Origin: Candidatus Gastranaerophilales bacterium
GTDB taxonomy: Bacteria > Cyanobacteriota > Vampirovibrionia > Gastranaerophilales > Gastranaerophilaceae
Direction of reading: 5' to 3'
Length of the DNA stretch: 9,916 nucleotides
Assembly (NCBI GenBank): GCA_021199975.1
Contig: JAJQHF010000209.1
Location: 1-9,916, forward strand
Under the pieces are notes generated by a model, which saw nothing but the letters and a program-made list of their open reading frames with translations, was not told the origin of the DNA and searched no databases. Of the stretch, positions 1-6,116 are shown in pieces. Positions within the stretch are counted from its first letter, which is position 1. Each line of letters starts with the position of its first letter. Both the position numbers and the translations under genes were made by a program.

Positions 1-1
1 C

Positions 2-142
2 CCAAACGGGGCAATAACGGTTGACCTTATGTGCACTCAATATTTGTGTCAATCCTGTTTTTACGGTCAAAACCCCCCCCCCCATGGAAATTGGACTTTT
101 TTGGTTGGGTTTGTAAGAAACTTTATCTTTGGTTTGAAGTAA
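2..142 (+). CDS. Possible 3' end of a gene entering from the left
   Basis: One forward frame is open from base 2 to a TAA at 140-142. It reads PNGAITVDLMCTQYLCQSCF, then YGQN, runs through the poly-C tract as prolines, and ends after about 22 more residues. The clustered Cys and Tyr resemble the C-terminal half of the next protein, so this could be the end of a related gene, but the stretch is too short to prove coding. A competing frame starting at base 1 (PKRGNNG, stop at 22-24) could equally be the end of an upstream gene. What lies upstream cannot be seen. Confidence 0.2.
   Translation, partial: PNGAITVDLMCTQYLCQSCFYGQNPPPHGNWTFLVGFVRNFIFGLK
73..83. repeat. Homopolymer of 11 C
   Basis: Eleven consecutive C residues stand out in a very AT-rich region. 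They lie 161 bases before the next start codon and inside the open frame that enters the window. Adding or removing one C would switch the C-terminus of that frame between endings at 140-142, 262-264 and about 115. Long C/G homopolymers are the classic substrate of slipped-strand phase variation, but they are also common sites of sequencing and assembly error. The length is seen; variation is inferred. Confidence 0.85.
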
Positions 143-143
143 A

Positions 144-149
144 TATAAT
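144..149 (+). promoter_or_regulatory. Candidate -10 box for the 245-910 gene
   Basis: A perfect TATAAT lies about 95 bases before the start codon at 245 and would give a leader of roughly 90 nt. No good -35 hexamer is found 16-18 bases upstream (CTTTAT or similar). In such AT-rich DNA a TATAAT alone is weak evidence. Confidence 0.25.
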
Positions 150-244
150 TTTTGAAGAAAGATTGGTGAATATTGTCAGGTATCGGCTGACGGTATTTAT
201 CAATCTTTTTTTTGCTGTGAAAAATTTTCAGAAAGGGTTTAAAA

Positions 245-910
245 ATGGATGTATCAGGTGTTGATGTTGCTTTTTTAAGTAATGAGGAAATATTTAATTT
301 ATGCAGTGATATTATCGACGCAAGTGAGGATGAAATTTTTGTTTTAGACGAGGTTAATGTTAACAATTTACCTGATGACAAAGTTGCAGAGCTTTATGAT
401 GACATTATGTATAATAACGATGATGCACCTGCTAAAATTGTTGATAATTCTTCAAGTGAACAGCAGGTATTAGACGAAAATTATAATTTTGTAGATGCTG
501 ATACCGATGAAATTGCATTATATAGCGGGTATAACATAAATGTTAATAATCTTTCTGAAGACGAAATACTTGCACTGTATAATGATACATTGGATTCGGA
601 TGACAGTTTTTTAATTGCAGCATATTCTACTACGTGCTATGTAAAATTAGACAGCTATTATATGTCATATTATACTGCGATACCTTTTTATTGTGTTAAT
701 AAATTTGGAGAAGGTATTAAGTCATATATGTGTAATTATACAGCAAACAATTGTACTTATAAAAAAATGAAAGACCTGAATACCCCCTTGCATCTTTATT
801 GCACTGGTTATAAGAAAGGTTATTTTTTCACTTATATCTATTCCAACAATAGTTATAAGTTTGATTTTTATTCTAATAAAGACGGTTCTGCAGGTATTTC
901 ATGTAAATAA
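245..910 (+). CDS. Unrecognised acidic-repeat, Cys/Tyr-rich protein
   Basis: A 221-residue protein that I do not recognise. The ATG is preceded by AAAGGG (232-237) at 7-base spacing, which supports this start. The N-terminal 120 residues are strongly acidic and contain four copies of a short repeat, roughly L-x-[DE]-[DE]-[EK]-[IV]-x-x-L-[YC]-[ND]-D, at residues 11-22, 42-53, 84-95 and 103-114; copies two and four are each introduced by VNVNNL or INVNNL. The C-terminal half (residues 128-221) is Tyr/Asn/Lys-rich with six cysteines (131, 150, 163, 170, 186, 220), as in a small disulfide-stabilised extracellular domain, yet no signal peptide or membrane segment is seen. It could be exported by another route, be an effector or surface protein, or be cytoplasmic. 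It is transcribed towards cutA. The function is unknown; that it is a real gene is likely from its length, ribosome site and internal repeats. Confidence 0.75.
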   Translation: MDVSGVDVAFLSNEEIFNLCSDIIDASEDEIFVLDEVNVNNLPDDKVAELYDDIMYNNDDAPAKIVDNSSSEQQVLDENYNFVDADTDEIALYSGYNINVNNLSEDEILALYNDTLDSDDSFLIAAYSTTCYVKLDSYYMSYYTAIPFYCVNKFGEGIKSYMCNYTANNCTYKKMKDLNTPLHLYCTGYKKGYFFTYIYSNNSYKFDFYSNKDGSAGISCK

Positions 911-930
911 ATATTATTTAATTTACAGTG

Positions 931-955
931 AAAAAAACTTAATTATAATATTAAG
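931..955 (-). terminator. Hairpin plus T-run after cutA
   Basis: The arms CTTAAT (938-943) and ATTAAG (950-955) form a 6-bp stem with a 6-base loop. Read on the minus strand, seven T residues (937-931) follow at once, as in a Rho-independent terminator placed 8 bases beyond the cutA stop. The stem is weak, with a single G-C pair. It may also act on the convergent gene at 245-910, which it lies 28 bases beyond. Confidence 0.45.
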
Positions 956-962
956 AATTTAT

Positions 963-1283
963 TTAAATACTTTTTGTTTGCAGACTAACCCAATTTAAGT
1001 ATTTGTCACTGCCGTTTGTTATAGGTGTACAAATAATTTCAGGGTTTTCATATTTGTGGAGTTTTTTTATTTCATCTTCTACGGTTTTATAAAGCTCTGT
1101 TTTGGTTTTCATTATCATCAATGTTTCTTCATCAGTGTTTAATTTATTATCCCATTCATAAACAGAAGTTACAGAGGGAATTATATTACAGCAGGCTATA
1201 AGTTTTTTTTCAACAAGGTGTTTTGCAATTTTAACGGCATCTTCTTTATTTGCGGTTGTGCAGTTAATTATGCAGTAAGTCAT
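963..1283 (-). CDS. cutA: CutA1-type divalent cation tolerance protein
   Basis: This 106-residue protein has the usual length and the motifs of the CutA1 family, small trimeric cytoplasmic proteins with a PII-like ferredoxin fold. Seen are the N-terminal strand and helix (residues 1-28), the LIACCNIIP strand (29-37), SVYEWDNKL followed by the Glu-rich stretch and MIMKTKTE (40-63), and the C-terminal HKYENPEIICTPITNGSDKYLNWV (76-99), which matches the family's HPYE.PEI...YL.W signature. The family has been linked to copper tolerance in E. coli, but its biochemical role remains unsettled, so copper resistance should not be assumed. It starts 12 bases after the stop of the upstream FAD oxidoreductase, and its strong ribosome site overlaps that stop, so the two are almost certainly co-transcribed and probably translationally coupled. 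Confidence 0.93.
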   Translation of the reverse strand: MTYCIINCTTANKEDAVKIAKHLVEKKLIACCNIIPSVTSVYEWDNKLNTDEETLMIMKTKTELYKTVEDEIKKLHKYENPEIICTPITNGSDKYLNWVSLQTKSI

Positions 1284-1290
1284 AATAAAT

Positions 1291-1297
1291 ACCTCCT
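1291..1297 (-). promoter_or_regulatory. cutA ribosome binding site overlapping upstream stop
   Basis: On the minus strand this reads AGGAGGT, a near-perfect Shine-Dalgarno 7 bases before the cutA ATG. Its first two bases are the last two of the TAG stop of the FAD oxidoreductase, so ribosomes finishing the upstream gene unload on the cutA site. It is one of the strongest such sites in the window. Confidence 0.85.
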
Positions 1298-2690
1298 AAA
1301 AAATTTTATCCGGATTAAGTATATTTTTAGGGTCAAATAATTTTTTTATTTGTTTCATCATCTTTAGATTATTGGGGTCGAGTGCTTTTTCTATAAAATA
1401 TGATTTTTCACAGCCTATACCGTGTTCGCCTGATAATCTGCCGTTTAAAGAAAGAGCAAGCTCAAAAAGCTCTGATTTTGCTTTATTAAAGTTATTTAAT
1501 TCTATAGGATTTCTTAAATCCAGTGCTATATTAGGGTGAATGTTTCCGTCACCTATATGACCCATTATACAGGTTTTTAACTCATACCTGCTGCATATTT
1601 CCCATATTCCCTTAACAAGCGGAACTATATTTTCTCTTGGAACTACAACATCCTCCGTAAGCACATTAGGCGCTAATTTCGCCGTTGCACCAAATGAAGA
1701 ACGCCGGGATATCCATATTTTTTCTTCCTCCTCTTTATTGGAGGCTGTTTGTATGTATGAAGAGTTATTTATTTTGCATATTTCAATTATTTTATTGTAT
1801 TGATTATCAATATCAGATTTAAACCCGTCTGTTTCAATAAGAAGAGCAGCCGTTTTATCCGCCAATAAACCGCAGGGGTAAAAACTTTCAATCGTTCTAA
1901 GTGTATTCTTGTCCATTAAGTCAATAACGGATGGAGTTATTAAATTTGAAATTATATCATTAGCTGCTTTTGAAGTATCTTCAAGAGTGTCAAAATATGC
2001 TAACATAACTCTTTTTGTTTCGGGTTTCGGGATTAACCTGATTGTTGCTTGAGTAATAATTCCAAGTGTACCTTCCGAGCCAACAAAAAGCTGAGTCATA
2101 TTATAGCCGGTAACATCTTTTGAACAGGATGAGCCTGTACGCATTATTGTTCCGTCTGATGTTACGACCTCCAAATCAATAACGTAATCCTTTGTAGAAC
2201 CGTATTTAAAAGTATGAGGACCGCCCGAAGACAGACCTATGCTTCCTCCAATCATTGACACCTTTAAGTTTGAAGGGTCGGGAGGATAAAATAAATCATA
2301 TTTTTCAACTTCTTTTTGCAAAGTTTCAATTACAACACCGGGTTCAACTCTGCATATAAGATTATCTTTATTTATTTCCAGAATTTTATCCATTTTCGCA
2401 AAATCAAGGACAATTCCGCCTTTTTTCGGCAGGCACGCACCGCATACACTTGTTCCGGCACTTCTTGCAGTTACGGGAATTGATTTAGAATATGCGTACT
2501 TCATAATATTGCTTACTTGCGTTGTATTTAAAGGAAAAACAACAACCTGTGCAAGTTCCTTAGGGTTCGTTATATTGGTTGAGTCAGTGGAATAGGCATA
2601 GCATTCATCATACGAAGAAAGCACATTATCCCGCCCCGCTATTTTTTCCATAGTCTTAACCGTGTTACTTTTTAATATTGTTTTAAGCAT
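1296..2690 (-). CDS. FAD-binding 2-hydroxyacid oxidoreductase, GlcD/D-lactate dehydrogenase family
   Basis: A 464-residue flavoprotein of the usual family length. An N-terminal FAD-binding (PCMH-type) domain spans about residues 43-222, with ARSAGTSVCGAC (75-86), PPDPSN...MIGGSIGLSSGG (136-157) and KDVTGYNMTQLFVGSEGTLG (191-210). The C-terminal FAD-oxidase domain spans about 226-464, with the metal/substrate His motif GHIGDGNIHPN (377-387), LSGEHGIGCEKS (419-430) and a DPKNILNPDKIF ending. The family oxidises glycolate, D-lactate or related D-2-hydroxyacids and passes electrons to partner Fe-S proteins, quinones or electron-transfer flavoproteins. Sequence alone does not fix the substrate, and no glcE, glcF or etfAB partner lies next to it. 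The ATG is supported by AGAGGG at 2694-2699. It heads an operon with cutA; no functional link between the two is known to me. Confidence 0.9.
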   Translation of the reverse strand: MLKTILKSNTVKTMEKIAGRDNVLSSYDECYAYSTDSTNITNPKELAQVVVFPLNTTQVSNIMKYAYSKSIPVTARSAGTSVCGACLPKKGGIVLDFAKMDKILEINKDNLICRVEPGVVIETLQKEVEKYDLFYPPDPSNLKVSMIGGSIGLSSGGPHTFKYGSTKDYVIDLEVVTSDGTIMRTGSSCSKDVTGYNMTQLFVGSEGTLGIITQATIRLIPKPETKRVMLAYFDTLEDTSKAANDIISNLITPSVIDLMDKNTLRTIESFYPCGLLADKTAALLIETDGFKSDIDNQYNKIIEICKINNSSYIQTASNKEEEEKIWISRRSSFGATAKLAPNVLTEDVVVPRENIVPLVKGIWEICSRYELKTCIMGHIGDGNIHPNIALDLRNPIELNNFNKAKSELFELALSLNGRLSGEHGIGCEKSYFIEKALDPNNLKMMKQIKKLFDPKNILNPDKIF

Positions 2691-2704
2691 ATTCCCTCTA
2701 CATT

Positions 2705-2762
2705 ATTATAAAATAAAATAAATTTTTATAACAATACTTTATACTTAATTTGAAGTTATAAT
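2705..2762. promoter_or_regulatory. Divergent promoter region
   Basis: The 170 bases between the divergent FAD oxidoreductase and protease genes are almost pure A/T and contain two outward-facing TATAAT boxes. On the minus strand, TATAAT (2710-2705) follows TTGTTA (2734-2729) with an 18-base spacer, but its predicted start (about 2698) falls on the ribosome site, leaving a very short leader. On the plus strand, TATAAT (2757-2762) would give a leader of about 90 bases to the ATG at 2861, without a convincing -35. Both calls are tentative. Confidence 0.35.
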
Positions 2763-2860
2763 AACCTGTTTAATTGTTAATTAATCCTTCTCTTTTACCA
2801 ATGCGGAGTACAGAAAAAAATTGTTTAATTAAATTGTTAGAAAAACTTTGGATTAGGAAA

Positions 2861-3553
2861 ATGTCGAAACATTTAAAATTTTTATCAGTGATATTTGTTT
2901 TGCTTGTTTCGTTTATTAGCGGAGTTATGGTAAATAATTCCGTATATTCGAAAGAAAATGATTATAAAGGCGAAGAATTCATAAATGTCACAGTTTACGA
3001 GAGAATAAATCCTGCGATTGTACTTGTGGAAGCGCAAATGTTAGATGGGCTTTCAAGCGGAACGGGATGTATCATTAACAAGAACGGAATAATATTGACG
3101 AGCTCTCATGTTGTGGACAGGGCTTCTTATATAGAAGTTACAACCGCAAAAGGAGAAACTTATAAGGCAGAGGTTATGAAAACGGAAAATTCTAACGGTG
3201 ATTTAGCCTTGCTTAGAATTAAGCCGAATAAACCTCTGCCTGTGATAAAACTCGGTGATTCGTCGATGGTAAAGGTAGGACAAAAGGTTCTTGCTATAGG
3301 CAACCCTTTTGGTTTCAACGGTACTTTAACAACGGGGATTGTATCAAGAATTGATTATGAGAGAAATAAAATTCAGACTGATGCGGCAATAAACCCCGGT
3401 TCTTCAGGAGGTCCCATACTAAATGCAAACGGGGAAGTAATAGGCATAAGCCAATCAATTTTTAATCCGGATAATAATAAATCAAATATCGGTATAGGTT
3501 TTGCAGTACCTGCAAATGAAGTAAAGAAACTTGTAAGTGCGTATCTAAACTAA
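2861..3553 (+). CDS. Exported trypsin-like (HtrA/DegP-type) serine protease without PDZ domain
   Basis: A 230-residue S1C-type protease. I chose the ATG at 2861 because it gives a classic signal sequence: Lys/His at the N-terminus, hydrophobic core at residues 8-24, and a possible cleavage site near VYS-KE (30/31). AGGA at 2855-2858 is rather close to that ATG. The frame is open further upstream (ATG at 2801, TTG at 2774), without a better ribosome site. The catalytic triad is His83 (SSHVV), Asp114 (NGDLALLRI) and Ser182 (NPGSSGGPIL). The usual GNSGGP is GSSGGP here, a conservative change before the nucleophile. The protein stops right after the GIGFAVPANEV strand that closes the protease domain, so the PDZ domain of DegP/DegS is absent. 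It probably acts outside the cytoplasmic membrane, anchored or released, in envelope protein quality control or processing of specific substrates. It is transcribed alone, convergent with recA. Confidence 0.88.
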   Translation: MSKHLKFLSVIFVLLVSFISGVMVNNSVYSKENDYKGEEFINVTVYERINPAIVLVEAQMLDGLSSGTGCIINKNGIILTSSHVVDRASYIEVTTAKGETYKAEVMKTENSNGDLALLRIKPNKPLPVIKLGDSSMVKVGQKVLAIGNPFGFNGTLTTGIVSRIDYERNKIQTDAAINPGSSGGPILNANGEVIGISQSIFNPDNNKSNIGIGFAVPANEVKKLVSAYLN

Positions 3554-3577
3554 AATTTTTATTTTAGTTTAGATACG
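3540..3577. terminator. Perfect 17-bp inverted repeat between convergent genes
   Basis: Bases 3540-3556 and 3561-3577 are exact reverse complements around a TTTT loop. The left arm encodes the last protease residues and its TAA stop; the right arm ends 8 bases before the recA stop. Position and symmetry suggest a bidirectional terminator serving both genes. A clean T-run does not follow the stem on either strand, so termination would rely on the A/T-rich inner stem or on other factors. The hairpin itself is certain; the function is inferred. Confidence 0.65.
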
Positions 3578-3585
3578 AAACAATT

Positions 3586-4635
3586 TTAATCTTTTGCCTT
3601 TAAAGCAGCTCTTACTTTTTCTTCTATTTCAGCTTCCAATGCAGGGTTTTCTGCAAATAAATCTTTAACTTTATCTCTTCCCTGTCCGAGTTTTTCATCG
3701 TTATAACTGAACCATGCACCTGCTTTTTTTACTATATCCAAATTTACTGCCATATCAAGAATACAGCCGGATTTACTTATACCTTTTCCGTATATAATAT
3801 CAAATTCCGCAATTCTGAAAGGCGGTGCAACTTTATTTTTTGCAACTTTTACTTTTACTCTGTTTCCGATTTCTTTATCATCTTTCTTGAGAGTTTCTGT
3901 TTTTCTTATATCAAGACGGATACTTGCATAATATTTAAGCGCATTTCCGCCTGTTGTAGTTTCAGGGCTTCCGTACATTACACCGATTTTTTGCCTTAAT
4001 TGGTTAATGAAAATGACGGTTGTATTGGTTTTGCTTACAATGCCTGTTAGTTTTCTTAATGCTTTAGACATTAATCTCGCTTGCAAGCCCATTTGTTTAT
4101 CTTCCATTGCGCCTTCAATTTCATCTTTCGGAACTAAAGCAGCAACGGAGTCAACAACAACAATATCAACAGCAGCAGAGCGGACAAGTTCTTCCGTAAT
4201 TTCAAGCGCTTGTTCTCCTGTATCAGGCTGTGAAATTAATAACTCATCAACATTTACACCAAGATTCTTAGCGTATTCAGGGTCAAGAGCATGCTCTGCA
4301 TCAACGAAAGCCGCAATCCCGCCTTTTTTCTGACATTCTGCAACAATATGCTGTGCCAAAGTAGTTTTTCCGCTTGCCTCTGGTCCATACACTTCAATAA
4401 TTCTTCCTCTCGGAATACCTCCGATTCCGAGTGCAACATCAAGAGATAAAGCTCCCGTTGGTATGGTTTCTACATTAACTGCGGGTTTATCACCCAATCT
4501 CATTATTGAACCTTTGCCGAAGTCTTTTTCTATCTTGTCAATTGCTGTTTTAAGCGCTTTTTTTCTTTCTTCCGAAATATTATTTGTTTTTAAATCTGTT
4601 TTAATTTCTTCTGTTTCTTTTTCTTTTGTAACCAT
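3586..4635 (-). CDS. recA: Recombinase RecA
   Basis: A full-length RecA of 349 residues, the DNA-dependent ATPase that forms filaments on single-stranded DNA, catalyses strand exchange and triggers SOS autocleavage. Seen are the N-terminal helix region (24-50), Walker A GPEASGKT (84-91), the catalytic-Glu region VDAEHALDP (111-119), Walker B VDIVVVDS (156-163), loop L1 around EGAMEDKQMG (174-183), and loop L2 with NQLRQKIGVMYGSPETTTGG (211-230). The segment at 259-287 is very close to cyanobacterial RecA. The first 20 or so residues are a Lys/Glu-rich extension, and the C-terminus ends in AALKAKD without a long acidic tail. The ATG has TCCT/AGGA (4643-4646) at 7-base spacing. It appears monocistronic: its promoter faces away from secD, and it converges on the protease gene across a hairpin. 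Confidence 0.99.
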   Translation of the reverse strand: MVTKEKETEEIKTDLKTNNISEERKKALKTAIDKIEKDFGKGSIMRLGDKPAVNVETIPTGALSLDVALGIGGIPRGRIIEVYGPEASGKTTLAQHIVAECQKKGGIAAFVDAEHALDPEYAKNLGVNVDELLISQPDTGEQALEITEELVRSAAVDIVVVDSVAALVPKDEIEGAMEDKQMGLQARLMSKALRKLTGIVSKTNTTVIFINQLRQKIGVMYGSPETTTGGNALKYYASIRLDIRKTETLKKDDKEIGNRVKVKVAKNKVAPPFRIAEFDIIYGKGISKSGCILDMAVNLDIVKKAGAWFSYNDEKLGQGRDKVKDLFAENPALEAEIEEKVRAALKAKD

Positions 4636-4661
4636 ATCTTTTTCCTTTTATCTACAAAAAT

Positions 4662-4690
4662 ATTATACCATTTAGCAGTTGAAAACAGTA
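4662..4690 (-). promoter_or_regulatory. recA promoter (extended -10)
   Basis: On the minus strand TGGTATAAT (4670-4662) is a perfect extended -10 element, placing transcription start near 4655 and giving a leader of about 20 bases that contains the ribosome site. The -35 position (TACTGT, 4690-4685) is poor, as expected for an extended -10 promoter. The adjacent ACTGTTTTCAACTG is only an imperfect dyad and does not match the E. coli or Gram-positive LexA boxes. Confidence 0.55.
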
Positions 4691-4706
4691 TTATTTTACT
4701 TTTTGC

Positions 4707-4745
4707 AACATAAATTATTATTTTATGTTTGATAATTTTTTTTTT
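4707..4745. other. 8-bp inverted repeat followed by ten T
   Basis: AACATAAA (4707-4714) and TTTATGTT (4722-4729) form a perfect dyad with a 7-base centre, followed by a run of ten T at 4736-4745, in the spacer between divergent recA and secD. It could be an operator for a dimeric regulator or, on the plus strand, a weak hairpin with a T-run that would stop readthrough from antisense transcription. All 16 arm bases but two are A/T, so chance is a serious alternative. Confidence 0.3.
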
Positions 4746-4771
4746 GTTAAAATTAATGGGTATCTTATTAT
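4744..4771 (+). promoter_or_regulatory. Candidate promoter of the secDF operon
   Basis: TTGTTA (4744-4749) and TATTAT (4766-4771) are separated by 16 bases and are the best sigma-70-like pair before secD. The predicted start near 4778 would leave the ribosome site AGGGGA (4778-4783) at the very 5' end of the message, which weakens the call; a promoter further upstream is possible. Confidence 0.3.
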
Positions 4772-4788
4772 ATTTACAGGGGATATTT

Positions 4789-6090
4789 ATGAAAAATAAA
4801 ATAATTATGTTTTGGGCTATAATCATCTTAACTATTATTTCTATCGTAATAATTAAGGTTAAGTCTATACCGTTAGGATTGGATTTGGTCGGAGGTTCAA
4901 GAATTGTACTTGAAGCTCAGACAACAGAAACCATTTCAAAAATAACACAGGATATGATGGATGGGTTAAAGACAGCTCTTGAGAACAGGGTCAATGCATT
5001 AGGTGTATCTGAAACAATGGTACAGCAAATGGGCGAAAAAAGACTGTTAATTGAAATTCCGAATATTTCAGATCCTAAGCTTGCAAGAGAATTTTTAGGT
5101 GAAACGGCTGAACTGGAATTCAAAAAGCCCGTTTTGGATGAAGACGGAAATACAATAGGATGGGAACCATCAGGTTTATCTGGCGAGGACTTAAACAAGG
5201 CGGCTGTTGGTACTGATAATGCGGGAAGATGGCTTATAACATTAGAATTTAATGCAAAAGGAACCTCTAAATTTGCAAAACTTACAAGAGAATTTAAAGG
5301 TTATCCTATTGCTATATATTTTAACGGAGAAAGTATTTCAGAACCTGTTGTTCAGCAGGAAATTCTTGGCGGAAATGCTCAAATTACGGGTGAATTTTCT
5401 CATGACAGCGCTAAAAAAATAGTAGATTTATTAAATGCCGGTGCGCTTCCGGTTCCTGCAAAAATTATAGAAGAGAATACGGTCGGCCCGACTTTAGGAG
5501 CTGACAGCCTCGATAAAAGCAAATTTGCAGGCATTTTAGGGCTTGGCGCAGTTATGATTTTTATGATTGTTTGGTACAGAGTTCCCGGTTTAATTGCGGA
5601 TATTGCTCTGATTATATATTCACTAATCGTTTTTGCTATATTTAAAACTATTCCTGTTACCCTGACTTTGGCAGGTATTGCGGGATTTATTTTAAGTATC
5701 GGAATGGCGGTAGATGCGAATATTCTTATTTTTGAAAGAACAAAAGAAGAATTAAAATCGGGCAGAACCTTGTTTACTGCTATTAATTCAGGATTTGACA
5801 GAGCGTTTACAAGTATTTTTGACTCTAACATGTCAACAATTATTACCTGTGCTATTCTTTATTTCTTAGGCTCAAATATAGTAAAAGGCTTTGCTTTGAC
5901 ATTGGCAATAGGTGTTATTGTCAGTATGTTCAGTGCAATTACAGTTACTAAAAACTTTATGCACTTGATGTTCGGCACCGGACAATTAAAGCATCCCGCA
6001 TTATTCGGCTTGAAAGAAGAGGATATAAACGAAGCTTATCAGGCATCTGAAACAAGCAGAGAAAAAGCTAAATTCGGTGTTTTGGATTAA
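4789..6090 (+). CDS. secD: Protein translocase subunit SecD
   Basis: A 433-residue integral membrane protein which, with SecF, uses the proton gradient to help pull and release exported proteins on the outer face of SecYEG. I chose the ATG at 4789 because AGGGGA lies 5 bases upstream and the protein then opens with the first membrane segment (residues 5-22). Motifs are GLDLVGGSRIVLE (30-42), the extracytoplasmic P1 region (about 45-240), LNAGALPVPAKIIEENTVGP (215-234), and five C-terminal membrane segments from about 245 to 395 holding the functional GMAVDANILIFERTKEEL motif (305-322) with its conserved Asp309. It is shorter than the E. coli protein (about 615 residues) because P1 is compact, as in Gram-positive and cyanobacterial forms. 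secF follows 26 bases later in the same operon. Confidence 0.97.
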   Translation: MKNKIIMFWAIIILTIISIVIIKVKSIPLGLDLVGGSRIVLEAQTTETISKITQDMMDGLKTALENRVNALGVSETMVQQMGEKRLLIEIPNISDPKLAREFLGETAELEFKKPVLDEDGNTIGWEPSGLSGEDLNKAAVGTDNAGRWLITLEFNAKGTSKFAKLTREFKGYPIAIYFNGESISEPVVQQEILGGNAQITGEFSHDSAKKIVDLLNAGALPVPAKIIEENTVGPTLGADSLDKSKFAGILGLGAVMIFMIVWYRVPGLIADIALIIYSLIVFAIFKTIPVTLTLAGIAGFILSIGMAVDANILIFERTKEELKSGRTLFTAINSGFDRAFTSIFDSNMSTIITCAILYFLGSNIVKGFALTLAIGVIVSMFSAITVTKNFMHLMFGTGQLKHPALFGLKEEDINEAYQASETSREKAKFGVLD

Positions 6091-6116
6091 TAATTTAATT
6101 TTAAGGAGTATAAAAA

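Noticed and set aside
21..49. TTGACC followed by A/T-rich sequence as a promoter near the left edge
   Set aside because: No -10 hexamer occurs at 16-18 bases; the nearest T/A-rich sequence is 11-14 bases away, and the region may be coding.
67..381. Minus-strand open frame of 104 codons crossing the poly-C tract
   Set aside because: It is antisense to the better supported gene at 245-910, is Lys/Ser-rich as AT-rich shadows are, and has no convincing ribosome site.
4007..4333. Plus-strand open frame of 108 codons inside recA
   Set aside because: It lies wholly antisense to recA, whose reading frame is certain; its Ser/Thr-rich content reflects reversed recA codons.
4676..4690. LexA/SOS box upstream of recA
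   Set aside because: The sequence resembles half of CTGT-N8-ACAG only; the second half does not match and the dyad is imperfect.
4729..4788. Upstream TTG start extending SecD by 20 residues
   Set aside because: The ATG at 4789 has a proper ribosome site (AGGGGA) and starts directly before the first membrane segment; the extension would overlap the best promoter candidate.
5400..5831. Minus-strand open frame of 143 codons inside secD
   Set aside because: It is entirely antisense to conserved SecD motifs and has no ribosome site or family resemblance.
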